Assembly: GCA_019044685.2 (NCBI GenBank)
Contig: JAGTXX020000002.1
Location: 558,001-622,000, forward strand
Reading direction: 5' to 3'
DNA from: Nannochloris sp. 'desiccata'
Lineage: Eukaryota; Chlorophyta; Trebouxiophyceae; Chlorellales; Chlorellaceae
DNA: 64,000 nucleotides
The first letter of the stretch is position 1. Every line of letters begins with the position of its first letter. This document shows, one piece after another, positions 32,830 through 45,721 of the stretch. The notes under the pieces were generated by a model. It was not told where the DNA came from. It saw only the letters and a program-made list of their open reading frames with translations, and ran no database searches. Position numbers and translations under genes: made by a program.

Positions 32830-35039
32830 ATGAAAACCCTTTCACTTGCCAATCGATCTGCACCACATTTGGCAATTACTCAATCTACTCGTAATTTGAG
32901 AATCAAGCCCAGGGTTTACACCTCTGTCTGTGTCAATTGTAAGCTTTCAACATCAACCCCAGACGTTGTTGTGGTTGGGGGTGGGATTGCGGGGCTGTTG
33001 GCAGCCAATGTCTTCTCCAAACAAGTGGACAAAGTGCTCTTGGTAGAGAAGGATGATATCAATGGCAGTGTAGAGAGTGAAACTTTCCAGCAGGTAAGAT
33101 TATTACTTTTGTGTTTTCTGTGTCTCTGAAATATAACAGTGCCTTGAAATGTATGCTGACTCTTCTGTTGAGATTTTTTTTTTGCAGACCGCTCGAAGAC
33201 GCCGAGGAGTTCCCCACATCGCTCAGCCTCATCAGCTTGTTATTGGAGCTGTGCAAGCTTTGGATACTTTGCTTCCTAATTTCCGTGCAGAGGTAAGAAC
33301 GGAGAGCTCAAAACTTTGAAGAGTCTGAATAAATCAAGGCTCTGACTCTTTAAGCATTCTACTCACTTCCCTAGAAATTTTCCCAATGTTGTGTTGCAGG
33401 CCATTGCAGCCGGAGGCCTTGACCTTGATCTTGGCAAGCATGTGTTTTACTATGATTATAATGGGTATTTCCCTCGAGAAGTGTCAGGCCTTAAGGTGAC
33501 AAAGAATTTCTGAATTGAGTTTGCTGCAGCCCTACTATAATTTGACGCCCCCTTCTAACAACAACTTTCTGTCGCGCTGCAGGGTCTTGGAGTCAGCAGA
33601 AGGTTTGTTGAAGAACGCATTCGCGACAGAGTGTTAAAAGAAGGCAAAGAATCTGGCACCTTGGAGGTCATTGGTGGCAAGGTGGAAAAGTTCCTTTGGG
33701 AAGGCAATGACGTCAAGGGTAAGCAGCATCACATTATGCCATTATATTGTATTTCTATCCTTGCTAATGGTTTCTCGAGCCTAAATTAAAACTATTTTTT
33801 TACTTGGCATCCCTACTTTCCAGGCGTAAAGTTATGTGAGAATAGAGAAATTCATATTTCACTTGTTGTCGATGCCACTGGTCGCTCCTCCGATACTGCC
33901 ACCAAGCTTGCCGAACACAATTTACCCAGACCTCGCTTGGTCTGCGTTAATCCCAACGTCGCATCTGCAAGTCGTATTGTAAAAATGCCCAAAGATTTTG
34001 AAAAGAATCATGACTGGTTGTTGTTGGTATGCAAAAGTCAGCCTAATGGTAAGCGAGGTGGTACTCTCCTCCCCACAGAAAATGGTCGCTGGCAGGTTAC
34101 TTTGGCGGAAATAGGAGGTGATGGTCCTGAAAATACCGATGAAGGGTTTCTGGAATTTGCAAAAAGCTTGCCTGATCAGACTATGTACAATATTTTGAAG
34201 CAATGCGAGCCAGTCACTCCTGGTAAGCCTTTAAAACTATGAATACTTAGAAAAAACTTGAATACATATTTTGCCACTGGGTCCACTTATATCTTATTTT
34301 AATTTCTTATCTTGTTTAAACTCTTGCAGTTATGAAGTACTTGGCTATGCGTAACGAGATGATTTGCTATCATGAAATCGATATGCCGCGTGGGCTGTTG
34401 GCCATCGGCGATAGCGTGATGCGCTTAAACGCCTTGTACGGTCAAGGTATCGGCGCCAGCTCTCAAAGCGTAGTCCTTCTCAAACAGACTTTATCTCGAG
34501 CTTTGAAAGACGCTACGAGCGAATCTGAGCGCAAACAAGTTTTAAACACTCTTGGTGCTACTTTCCAGCCTTTATTGGCTAAAAACTTAATGCCGGCTTG
34601 GAATCTGGCAACGAAAGCTGATCTCAAATATCCGACTACCACAACCAATGTGCCTTTAGACCCCCCTTCTTCGACTGATAAGCTCATTACAGATACTCTT
34701 TTGACTGCTGCGCAGTCAAATGCTATTGTTTATCACCGTTTATTGGAAGTAGCCCACTTGACTGCCCCTCCTTCAAAACTGTTTACTGATGCCCGCACTT
34801 GGGTGCCGCTGATGCGTACGTTTACAAAAAAAATCATTTTTTCCATATTCTTTTAAGTGTAAAATATGTCATTTAGCCGTTTATTACATGTGTTGTATAC
34901 CTGATTATTTGTTTAAACTGCTTAATCATGCTATAAATTTTTTACCTTCCACTTTAATTTATTAAATGCAGGGGCTGCCGCTCAGCAGGTCGCTTCCCCC
35001 GCCGATGCCAGTCGAATCGCAAAAACTACTGCCAAGTAA
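32830..35039 (+). CDS. FAD-dependent oxidoreductase, probably plastid-targeted, 7 exons
   Basis: Exons 32830-33093, 33188-33292, 33400-33495, 33583-33718, 33824-34222, 34330-34815 and 34972-35039 give 517 aa. A Ser/Arg-rich leader of about 45 residues precedes the Rossmann FAD motif DVVVVGGGIAGLLAANVFS with acidic end LLVEKDD. RRRRGVPHIAQPHQLV matches the G-x-P-x-x-x-x-x-H segment of a family of bacterial and algal FAD monooxygenase-like proteins; LVVDATGRSS and GLLAIGDSVMRLNALYGQG are the second and third FAD motifs (DG and GD-x-x-x-x-x-P-like). Substrate unknown; the group includes hydroxylases and geranylgeranyl-reductase relatives. Its stop codon is 20 bp from that of MTR4 on the other strand. 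Confidence 0.75.
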
Positions 35040-35059
35040 AGTTGGAAAAAAAAAAGAAA

Positions 35060-38000
35060 TTAGATGTACAATGAAGCTGCAAATGGCAGTCCACGACGTA
35101 GTGTCTCTCTTGATGCTTCAAATGACTCTGCTAATTGCTTGTCCCCTACTACGACAGCTGCTGCTTGAAGATTACTCATCAATTCGTCCAACCGGCGAAT
35201 AGCTCTGCACCATAAATAAAATGGAAAGAAATACAAAAATTAGATATATGTAAGCATAAATCAACAGATATATTCATCAAAAAGTGTTATGTATTGATTT
35301 ATGATTAGATCAGATAGTAATTACGCTCCATTTTTTAGAAAGCAAAAAAAACTGTAAAAGGAAACTAAAAACAAAAAGCACAAAGAAAACCCGTCGTGGT
35401 TTCCTTATCCTCCCTTTCTTAGCGTTAGCTTACTTACCTTATGATACTGCCTTCAAAGACATCTGTAATCTCACAAATAGCTTCAAAAGATGCTCCTTTA
35501 CTCCATTCATACACCACATTCATTAAAGTCGCCTTAAACTTCTCTACATACTCGTCAGCGTCCACTGGCAACTTGCATTCTGTACTCGTGTCTGCAATAT
35601 GCCTCGCGGTGTGTTGCAATTTGCCCAAAGCATTGGCTAGAGGTGCTTGTAACTGGATTTCCGAATTTGTGTTCTCAACAGGGACGAGACACGACACTAA
35701 TGCCGCTAATTGATGTTTATCTAACGATCCAAACGTGCCGTCAAACATCAACTCAGAGGTAAGAAGCTCATCAGCAGTGTCGATCGCACTTGCTGCTCTT
35801 CCTTTCAAGGTCACCATACCATCCCTGATATCTACGTGGCCTAGCTTTTTAAGAACCTCTAAACGGGATTTAGACTCTTCTTTGAAATGCGAGAGTTGAG
35901 ATTGCCGCATTTCTCGTTCAATAGAGTCTGCTTCCATTAGAAGCTGTGCTTTACGACGCAGCTCAGATTCATAGTCAACGGCAGCAGCTTCGATAGTAGT
36001 AGTTGTTGTTGCAGCAGTAGCAGTCTTCTTTTTGGCGCCATCACCACCATCAGAAGCACCTACAGTTACTTCACTATCTCCATTAGTATGATCACTTTGT
36101 GCTGCGTTCTTTGCTGCTGCTTTTGAACTACATTTAGTCAATTTTTTTAATATATTTTTCGCTTCTTTTTGCAACTCCACGGCTCTCACGACGGCCTCAT
36201 CACTGATTCCAATATCGCTAATCGGATCTAAATCGGGTAAAATACCACCAGGATACCTCGTCACTAACTCTTTCAACGTTGATCGCACCGTTTCACGTGC
36301 TGTGCTGTCCTTTAAATTACTTGGAATAGCAATACGCAGCGTACTCAGCATGCTCAGCAGGGGTAGCGGCACAGGGACCACCATCATCTCTCCCTCAGAG
36401 TCTTCTAAGGAACAGGGAGCAATTTCATCCTTCCCTATAAGTTTAGCACAGAGTAGAAGATCTACAGTGTAATTCTCAGCTGCATTCAAGGCATTCAACA
36501 TCTTACCGGCAGTAGAGACATCGCCGCCATCGCCGCCAGAAGCTCCATTACTCCTTCCCCCTCCTGCTGAAGAAGATTTCTTCTCATTGTTATCAACTCT
36601 CATAACACTGACGACCACTCCATACCCTAAATCTAAGCTTTCATTTTTGGCTTTGACGATTCTACCAGCACGTAGGAAGTGAATACACTTATCCGGTTGC
36701 AGCACAGCATTCATAATCACACGTTGTGCTGCTTCTACATCTTGCTGTGCAGATATAAACTTCGCCATTATAGTAGCAATTTCACCAGCGCCACCTTCAC
36801 CACTGGTCCCATTCCCAATGGTGATCTTCCCTGCTTCCCGCCGTAAAGAAGCGGCTTTCTCCATTCTTTCTGGCAATTCTTTTTCGTGTTGGAACTGACT
36901 AAAAGATTTAGAAATCACATATTCCATATCTCTGCCTTGCCCTTCAAGCCTTTTTAATAAATTTAGCAAAGTATAGTACGTGAGCTTAAACGATGACATC
37001 AATGGCGCAGCACTTCCTTTCACCATAGATCGACACGTAGGCTCATCTAATTTCTGATCTGCAAGCATAATAGCATACCCACGATCATCTTTACCACGTC
37101 GACCAGCTCTTCCACTCATTTGAATATATTCCCCGCTTTCTATAAACCTCGTTTCTTCTCCATCAAATTTTGTCAAGGTAGTGAATATGACCGTCTTGGC
37201 AGGCATATTGAGACCCATAGCAAACGTCTCTGTAGAAAAGAGGCATTTCACAAGTGTTTCTTGGAATAGAATTTCTACGAGTTCCTTTAAAATGGGTAAT
37301 AAGCCGGAATGGTGGACAGCAACGCCTCGTTGAAGCATCGGTAACATGGTCCTGATACACGGCAATTTTCTATCTTCTTCGCTTAAACACTCTATTGCGT
37401 TGTTAAAAATGTCTTCTACTGCTTTCTTCTCTTCGGCATTGTTAAAATCCAATGCCTCTACACGCGGTTGTCGTCTATTGTTGTTAGAACCACCGCCTTT
37501 GAAATTTTGTTTCTTTTTAGCGGCACCGGCAACACCTCCAACTAAATTTGCATACTGCTCGCATTCTCTGCGGTTGAAACTGAACACAATCACAGGTGCC
37601 AGGTCTTTATCTTTCAACAGATGCAATAATTTACCAAGTTCTTCTTCTACAGGGGGACCTTGTACCTTCTTTTCGTACTTTCGAGAATCTTTGTCGCCTC
37701 GCTTTTCTCTTTCTTTCTTCCCGCCTGTACTACTCCGACCATCACCACCTCCTTTAGAGAAAGCAGCACCACCAGGGGTAGTAGTAGTAGTAGTAGTATC
37801 ACCAACACCTCCCCCAGCAAGTCCTGATGCCGCCTGCTGTTCTTCTGAAGATTCTTTAAGTAGTGACACCATCTTATTAAAGTTCTCAGATTTGAAATTG
37901 CCTTTATCGTCCACTAACAAATACAGTCCCTTTCCGCCCAAAGGAAAAGCGTAATGCACGAGTGGTGTCGGTCGGTAGTCAGTTAATACCACATGACAAG

Positions 38001-39050
38001 GTGCACCATGCACAGCAGCAATCCATTCAGCAAATTGGAAAGAATTTGGTAGCGTCGCAGACAAGAAGACCATTCGTGCGTCTCTACACAACGAAAAGGA
38101 AGAAAATAAGAAAAGTTAGAAAATTAGTTTAAAATTATATATGAACAGAATTCTTTCTATTTCCCCAGTCGTTTCTTTCAATAAAATCAACCACTGACTC
38201 AATACTGTATCACTCTAGTTAATTAACCCCAAGTGAAATAGGACTGGTTGCAAACTTACTTTGGCATGAAGATGATGACTTCCTCCCAGACAACCCCCCT
38301 TTCTCTATCCTTCATATAGTGTACTTCATCAAATACCACCCAGGCTACCTCCCTTAGTAGCTCACTGCCCTTGTAAATCATCGACCGAAGAATTTCTGTG
38401 GTCATTACAATACAGGGAGCGTTTGGGTTGAGAGTAACGTCCCCGGTCATTAGACCCACGTCGGAGAATTCTTCAGTTAGTTCTCGATACTTCTGATTGC
38501 TGAGTGCTTTTAAAGGGGAAGTGTAGACGACACGTTGGTTGGCTTTAAGGGCCTTTGCGATAGCGTACTCTGCGACGGCGGTTTTACCGGCAGAGGTGTG
38601 TGCAGCGACAAGGACGGATTCGTTACGCTCTATGCATGCCACCGATGTGGCTTGGAAAGGATCGAGTTTAAATTCGTATTTTTTAGCCATTTCTCCATCC
38701 CATAACGGGTTTTCAATAGTTCCATAAATGACTGGGTCCATGTGAGGGACGTTGTAGCCCTTAGGGATGGCTACTTCATGTTGACAGGGGGTAACCGGGC
38801 GGGCTCTTTTGGGCGGTGGCGGCGGCTCTCCATGCTGAAAAACACAAATTAAGTTGGCGGGGTTAGATGAGCATATTCAGGTAACACATCGTAGGTATAA
38901 AAGTAGAAGAATAGATAATCATGCACAACAGAGGCAGGAGAGCAGTGCTATAGTGTTCTAACTTACTTCTAAATCGAGTAATCGTTTCTTCTCTTTTGCT
39001 GCTTCTCTTGTGGCTGCAGCGAAAGCAAGCCCTTCAGGTGTTTCCTCCAT
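35060..39050 (-). CDS. MTR4: MTR4-type exosome RNA helicase (Ski2-like), 4 exons
   Basis: Exons 39050-38967, 38834-38260, 38083-35438 and 35204-35060 give 1,149 aa. Helicase motifs: [16 protein letters not shown], Walker [41 protein letters not shown], then RecA2 with [36 protein letters not shown] and [17 protein letters not shown]-terminal rRNA-processing-arch/DSHCT region follows, ending in [13 protein letters not shown]. Mtr4 feeds RNA to the nuclear exosome, whose subunit RRP4 is also in this window. A Gly/Thr/Lys low-complexity insertion (about 37700-37860) separates the RecA domains, and another lies in the arch. The end overlaps the 3' side of the FAD gene. Confidence 0.92.
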
Positions 39051-40320
39051 ATGTAAGATAAAGGGATAATACCGTGGCGCTGGTATTTAATGTTTTTAGA
39101 AGATTTATATAATTAAAAGCAAAATTAGATTTGCTTTTCGACGATCACAAGATGTTATGACGGCGAGCAAGATACGGCTGCTACGCTGGTTCTAGAGTTA
39201 CTCTCCGTTATAACAACACTGGTTTTTTTTTACGATAAAAGAATTCCCTTCAGATGCACGTTAACGTGCCACGTTAATAACTTAGTAAGACTCCTCTTGA
39301 AGAGGTTATGGCCGTTTGGAAACAAATTTTGGAAATATGGGAAACGCTACCAGGAACAGGCTTATTCCCACCGTTTCCTACTCTGATGATGATTGCGGAT
39401 AAAATGCGATGCTTGGAATCCGCGATTATTGGGCGACATCGAGAAATGTGGGGCGGGGGCGGGGGCGGGGCATGGATGGAGGTCCATCCCGCAAGTGTAT
39501 GGTGGGGTTTCACAGCGCCCTTGGGACAGTAGTATGGTTACAAGAATAGAAGGCAAGCAAGAAGAAGAAAGGGATACCCGTTTTCGAGAGAAAGAAAGGG
39601 ATACCCAATTTGAGAGATCTTCCTGGCAGCGCCTTCAGATTAATCAGGGAGATGTCACCCAACATTTAACAACAAAGCAACGACATTGCTGTATCACTTT
39701 CAAAATTTGATAGATGTGGTGAAATCTCTCTTATTATATTGAACCCGCGTCTGACCATTATGGATTATGTTCTTCAACGGCACGGCCACCAGCACGGCAA
39801 GGTAGGGGCCCGGGTTGGCATTAAAGGCATATAAAGATTTGCCATGTCTATAGGATCGTAGGACTTCACTCCACTTAGCGTCTACACTATGACTATGACG
39901 CTGTCTAGCCATTCAAGCTGCTGAATCGGACTTCTGATGCAACGTGCACTATGCCGTGAGGATAAACTGGAGAACCCTGAAAAGATCAAGCCGGTAGCAA
40001 TAGCAAGAAAGGACCGACTTAATTTTCAATCCGGCGACGGGCCCACCAGGAAGAAGGTTATGCTTTTAGGGAAACAAAACAACACAATTTAATCATCACC
40101 GACCGAAAAATAAGTGTTTCCCATTCGGTCAACTTACTAAACGCTTTTGTTTCCTAAACATCAAAACCATGCTGGCCAGCACGCCGCCTACACGCCACGC
40201 AACTGACTTTAAAACCTTTGTAGAAGACTTGCCTCCTTAGAAACTACTGCTATACATAGAAATACATCACAGTAACTATTGCACAGAAATATACCTAAAA
40301 ATAAAGAATAAACAAACATA
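39051..40320. other. 1.27-kb intergenic region
   Basis: No recognisable gene. An ORF at 39308-39532 (MAVWKQILEIWETLPGTG) has no known motifs. A G-rich tract at 39450-39470, made of GGGGGC units, could form a quadruplex. A purine-rich GAAAGGGATACC repeat occurs twice near 39570-39610. Confidence 0.4.
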
Positions 40321-42233
40321 TCACGCAATCGCAGCTTTATCCTTTAGGTTTCTCGCAAAAATCACCGTCCTTGCTACCTGCGCAATGATTACAAAAGAAA
40401 AGGCAAATTTTCAAGAGCTATTTCTCCTATTGTTCACGGCAAGTAGTAGAATAAAATATCAGGGCCTCTCACCTTGGGTGCAGGAGCTGGCGACGCCCAT
40501 ACACTCCACAGAATAATACCATGCAACACTATAAACAATGCTGACGTCCATTCTCGAGGAGGAAAGATATTCATCATCACCTGTAGGCAATAAGAGAATA
40601 TTAAATTAATTTCACATTGATTGGGGTGAAAACTAAGTTATTGAGGTGATTAACTAACAGAATATATATCGTACCTCAATGCTTAAAAGCAAAATAACTG
40701 AAACATAGGCTGGTAGGCGCGTTCGAAGGAGTAAGAATGGAAGCGCATGGAAATACCAAGAATAAAACTGGTAATGCAGGCTTCTGGCACACATAATACC
40801 CACAAAATTTGAAGTGAAAAGGATCTTGAGTACAGTATCTTTGTACTCGAGCGAAGCGGCAGCAGCAGCAGCAGTTGTATTTCTTCTCTTCTCGTCACCA
40901 CTTCCTCTTTTAAAAAACTGAGTAAAAGCAGGAAGGATGCCACCTTCTTCTTTGAACCAATGATACTGTGCAAACGACCATAAAAGCCGCAAATGCAAGA
41001 ATAACAACAGCAAAGCAAATTTTTGAGACGTAAAAACATCTTCTGGCAAAAATTGCCAGTTGACCGACCACTTGAAAGTAAACACTCTAGAAAACTCAAA
41101 TGCTCTTAAGAGATAGGATTTTGGGTAGGTTGTAAGGAATGGAAGACCAAGAAGGCCTTGAAGAATGATTCCTGCGATAACTCCACGCAAGGCATCACCA
41201 ACGCGAGCTTCCTGTGTAAAATAAAAATCAAGTTGGAAATCACGTTGTTTGCCTTGTTAATAATAATCAATTTTCTAAAACAAATATGAGATTTGATGTT
41301 AAAAACGACTGCTTAATTTCGACCTGCTTTTACTCTACCCTGAAATAAGCATCAGTAAGTAAGTAGCATTACTATCAAATAAACTAACTAACCTTGATAA
41401 CTACTGCAAGAACACCAGGAGCAAATAACAAAACATTCATTTTAACCGACACCGCCAAACTAAATAAAAATATCGACAGTGGAAACTTCCTTTTTTGTAG
41501 CGCCCACGTGGCTACATAAGCAATACACATAGCCCAACAGTCATTAAATAACCTTAAAACAAATATAGAATGAAGTCTACGTGAAAGACAAAGAAGTACC
41601 AGTGACCAGGGGGGCATGGTGCAGCTAGTGATGTACAACGCCATGACGATAAATTGAGTGGCCAGGTACAAGGCTGCGAAAATATATTGAGCTGGTAGGA
41701 TTGCTCCGTGAGTGATACTACGGAGCCATGAAAAGAGGTAGACAAAGCCAGCAGGATAGACTAAAGGGCCAGTATCACCTTTGAGATTTATGTAATCTCG
41801 TTCACCCTGTAGCAAAACAAGTGAGGAAATTGAGAACGGTCGACGGGGGATCTAGTAGGGCAATAGAGTTTTGTATCCATCTTTGATTAATTAAAGGGAT
41901 CTAAGGAGGTCTATTTACCTTATCATATCCAGAAACTTCATCCATATACGCTATCCAATCAATTTCAGTATCTGCAATCAGAAGCTTAATTGAGAATAAA
42001 TTTCACTAGTGGTGGACGGTGGTGCATATTAAAACTTTAAAGATCAAATTGACATTTCCACTAAAATGGCGGTATTTTGGCGTACATGGCACTTTTGCAA
42101 TAATAACTAGACATAGTAGCGCTTCGAAAATTAATAGAATTGCCGCTATAGTCCATGAGATTGAGACATCGTGAGGATTGCAAATTCGGTTGATCACTCG
42201 CTCAATCCGGCTGGGTGCCTTCTTTCGCGGCAT
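40321..42233 (-). CDS. ALG3: ALG3 dolichyl-P-Man alpha-1,3-mannosyltransferase, 6 exons
   Basis: Exons 42233-42086, 41971-41919, 41806-41393, 41211-40675, 40580-40473 and 40377-40321 give 438 aa. Multi-pass ER protein: YTEIDWIAYMDEV (luminal loop with the Asp pair), DYINLKGDTGPLVYPAGF, LRLFNDCWAMCIAYVA, SVKMNVLLFAPG and CARSLHYQFYSWYFHALPFL are all ALG3 signatures. It adds the sixth mannose to Man5GlcNAc2-PP-dolichol in the ER lumen for N-glycosylation. A loop holds a Thr/Ala run. If the last intron (donor GTGAGA at 40472) is retained, translation would instead end at 40434; the spliced C-terminus ends NLKDKAAIA. Confidence 0.92.
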
Positions 42234-42538
42234 GGTGACTTCTGGGACGGTCCTGGTCAAATGTTTCAATCCTCTAACAACTTAAAATTAACTTGTGTGC
42301 ATTCAAAAATGCCTGTTTGTGCACTTTATCCTCAGTTTCCAGAGCACGCAAAAAAAAAGGCGCGGAGAGGACACAAGACCTGCAGTCGAACAATTTTGCG
42401 TGCCGAAAGTTCCACACTTGACGAATTTAAATTTAAAACCAACATATTCTACAGTGTGCAGATTAATACAATGCTGTTAGACGACAGAATAACATCGTGA
42501 AGGCCAGGACTACCTGATCTCTCGAAACACATCTTGCG
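42234..42538. promoter_or_regulatory. Shared upstream region of ALG3 and the wall glycoprotein
   Basis: 305 bp between divergent starts of an N-glycosylation gene and a secreted glycoprotein gene. No specific element recognised. Confidence 0.35.
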
Positions 42539-45500
42539 ATGGGTGCCGAGCACGGTAGCCTACATTTTGGAGCCATACTGCTGGTATTTGTGCTGATAAC
42601 AACAATACCCAGTGCACAAGCTGCTAAACCAGTGACGAGGCAGGTCAATAACACTTTAGTATGGAATATGGCCTCGTATGCTGTTCTATCGACATCAAGC
42701 ATCGTTGAAGATAGGTTGCCATTTGTTGGTTTAAGGTTCTTGGGACCAAATGTTCAAATATTTGATGATGTCAGCAGCCCTGCGTTTAAATATACATATT
42801 CTGGTAAGCATAGAGACGTGGAGTCACCTTTTTTTTCATTGCAGAGGCCATTAAAGACATTCTTTTAGGAAGAGCAGTCAAATTTCTAATTCAAATTCTA
42901 TCCCTTTGTTTCTGCAGTTGTTTCTCCATCCCCCTCGTTAACCGATAAGCCTTGGTATAAGTTTGCAATCAGTAACGCATCTATCCCTCAGTCTAGCGGC
43001 GGCAGTTTATATATGGGAAGCTTACTCTTGTTGAGAGGAGATCTCCCCGACACGGACACCGTTCAAACATATAATCTAACGCTGAGAGCTGCTGAAAAAG
43101 GTAATCTGACAAGCTACACAGATATTCTCATCGTGGCTCAAGTACCACCACCGGTACGTACTTCGAGGTATACTCTCAGTGTATCTGATCTTACAGCTCC
43201 TTTGGAAACGCAACAAGCAAGGATTGCAAATAAGTGGTTCGTTGATAGGTTCCCTCCTCAACAGTTTTACAATAATGGAGTTGTTTTAGGGAAAAAAGAC
43301 GTAAGTATATGATAGTAGCAACATTCTTATAAGGTCGCATATATATCTAGCTAAACTCTTCCTCTCTATTTGGTACAGGTCTTGGCTATCGAGGTTGGGT
43401 CATCTGGCCAGCCGTCTGCTCGGCAGCAGACTTTTGGCGACACAACCTTGGAAGCAGAGGAATATAATTTTCAAGGAAGACGTCACCAGGTAGCTGAATT
43501 CATCCCCGATGCAACCTCTACTACATTCACTGCGAGTCTGTACATCCCAGAGGACTGGATCGATGCCTATCCAGGGTCTTCACTGTGCAGTTCTCAAAAT
43601 CCAAGCAACCCCGATGCATGTGCACGGAAAACAGAGTTTGCAGTAGAATTTGCCGCGTCGGATGGTTCTACAGTGACACCTACAATTAATATCAGGGCTG
43701 GATTCGACAATAGAGACTCTACTAAAGTGGATGTAGGCCCAGCGCCATTTCTGTACTTGGCCTTCGACGGTCCAATTGTGGGGAACGCCGAGTGGAATTC
43801 GACTGTGTCAGGGAAAACAGGCAAGTATGCTGCATATTTCCCGTTAAAGAATCCTCTTTATGGTTGGGAGACAACAGAAACATACGTAAGGGATCAGATA
43901 GGGCAAAATATGCTACGCAGGAATGATTGGAATCAATTTTCTTTTACTGTGCGGAGATACCCTGGAGATCCTGTAGCATCTACTAGTCGATTATGCGCAG
44001 AAACATTCAACATCGAGTGGATGGTGAATGGTATCAAGCATTTTCTTGGCCCCAACACGACTATAGCGGCGTCTTTCTGCACTCGGTACCCTTCCGCCCT
44101 CGGAGGCGGGTACACGACTTTAAACACTAATTATGCGAGAGACATTATTGTTTCAGCATACAATCCACCGCAGAATGTTTCTACCGTGCAGCAATATACA
44201 GCGCTTTGGTCAGACCTGAATGTTTTTAGAGGCACGACAGATGTCAATGAACTCTTGGCAGCTCCACTACTGAGCCCGCCGCCGCCCTCACCACCACCAC
44301 CGAGCCCGCCGCCGCCTAGTCCTCCTCCAAGCCCGCCATCACCCTCACCACCACCACCAAGCCCCACTCCTCCTTTACCACCACCAAGCCCACCACCACC
44401 CTCACCACCACCGAGCCCGCCGCCGCCTAGTCCTCCTCCAAGCCCGCCGCCGCCCTCACCACCACCGAGCCCCCCTCCTCCTTTACCGCCACCAAGCCCG
44501 CCACCGCACTCACCCCCGCCAAGCCCGCCGCCTCATAGTCCTCCTCCAAGCCCGCCATCACCCTCACCACCACCACCAAGCCCCACTCCTCCTTTACCAC
44601 CACCAAGCCCACCACCGCCCTCACCACCACCGAGCCCGCCGCCGCCTAGTCCTCCTCCAAGCCCGCCGCCACCCTCACCCCCGCCAATCCCACCACCGTC
44701 CTCACCACCACCAAGCTCCGATCCTACTTTACAAGCGACAAGCTCGCCACCTCCTTCCCTCCCGCTACCCTCGCCACCACCAAGCCCCCCTCCTTCTTTA
44801 CCTCCTCCAAACTCACTTCCTCCTTCCCCACCTGCAAGCCCACCACCACCTTCCTCCCCTCCAGGCCCGCCGCCGCCATTACCTTCCCCAGTACTGAGCC
44901 CCCCTCCTCCCCCACCACGAAGCCTCGCTCCACTACCAAGTTCTATCCCTGTCCCTGCACCTTCCCCTTCCCCAGTACCATCACCTACGCCTATTCCTAT
45001 TGCTCAAGATCCAAATCCTTCCTCTTTACCTAGTTCCCCTAACGACTCTCCAGACTGGTCATTACCAATACAAGAACCTGTGCCCTCCCCCGGTCCTGAT
45101 GCCGGTGCAGCACAGGATACTGATATAGAAATTGTAGAGGATGGTAGTGTGCCACCGCCACCACCAAAAGCGCCAAACCAGAAGTCGTCGCCTCCACCAA
45201 AGAGAAAGCCGAAGCCACCCCCGCCAGTGAAGAAGCCAGTTAAAAGACCGCCTCCGCCAGTGAAAAAGCCAATTAAAAGACCAACCCCGCCAGTGAAGAA
45301 GCCAGTTAAAAGACCACCCCCGCCAGTGAAGAAGCCAATTAAAAGACCCCCTCCGCCAGTGAAGAAGCCAATTAAAAGACCACCTCCGCCAGCGAAGAAG
45401 CCAGTTACGAGACCACCTTCGCCAATGAGGAAACCAATTAAAAGACCCCCTCCGCCAGTGAAGAAGCCAGTTACAAGACCACCTCCGCCAATGAAGAAGC

Positions 45501-45721
45501 CAGTTACAAGACCACCTCCGCCAATGAAGAAACCGGTACGGAAGCCCCCACCTCCTTTAAAACAGAAAAGATCGCCACCACCCAAACAGGTTGCAAGGCG
45601 TCCGCCCCAAAGGAGACCGGTTGTATCTGTAGGAGGAAGATTTCCTGGTGTAGTAGGAGCTAAGAAATGGAGATTTGCTCAAGAAACGACTGCTAATCAC
45701 GCGTATCAGCAACCTGTTTAA
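42539..45721 (+). CDS. Secreted hydroxyproline-rich wall glycoprotein with a cationic repeat tail, 3 exons
   Basis: Exons 42539-42803, 42918-43300 and 43379-45721 give 996 aa. A signal peptide (FGAILLVFVLITTIPSAQA) leads a domain of about 500 residues with many N-glycosylation sequons and no family I recognise. Residues about 513-800 are Ser-Pro-rich (SPPPPSPPPP units), as in pherophorins, extensins and other algal wall proteins whose prolines are hydroxylated and glycosylated. Residues about 811-950 change to ten 11-residue units of type PPPPVKKPVKR, strongly basic. The end reads PPQRRPVVSVGG then a short non-repeat tail. Probably extracellular-matrix protein; the basic tail could bind acidic polysaccharide. 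The minus-strand Gly-rich ORFs here are shadows. Confidence 0.8.
44270..44960 (+). repeat. Ser-Pro-rich degenerate repeat coding for SPPPP units
   Basis: Codons for Ser-Pro and Pro runs (CCACCACCGAGCCCGCC-type) in imperfect tandem, including two near-identical blocks around 44325-44460 and 44557-44680, implying an internal duplication. Confidence 0.8.
45215..45544 (+). repeat. 33-bp tandem repeat, about 10 copies, coding for PPPPVKKPVKR units
   Basis: Ten in-frame units of 11 residues. Variants replace Val with Ala or Met and KR with TR. The DNA copies are similar enough to have spread by unequal exchange. Confidence 0.9.

Noticed and set aside
37346..37954. 202-codon plus-strand ORF within MTR4
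   Set aside because: Antisense to conserved helicase coding sequence and without a recognisable domain.
43594..43824. Minus-strand ORF inside the wall glycoprotein exon
   Set aside because: Opposite a clearly coding exon, no motif, no splice support.
45004..45585. Gly-rich minus-strand ORF of 193 codons
   Set aside because: It is the complement of the Pro/Lys repeat of the wall glycoprotein; Gly codons mirror Pro codons.
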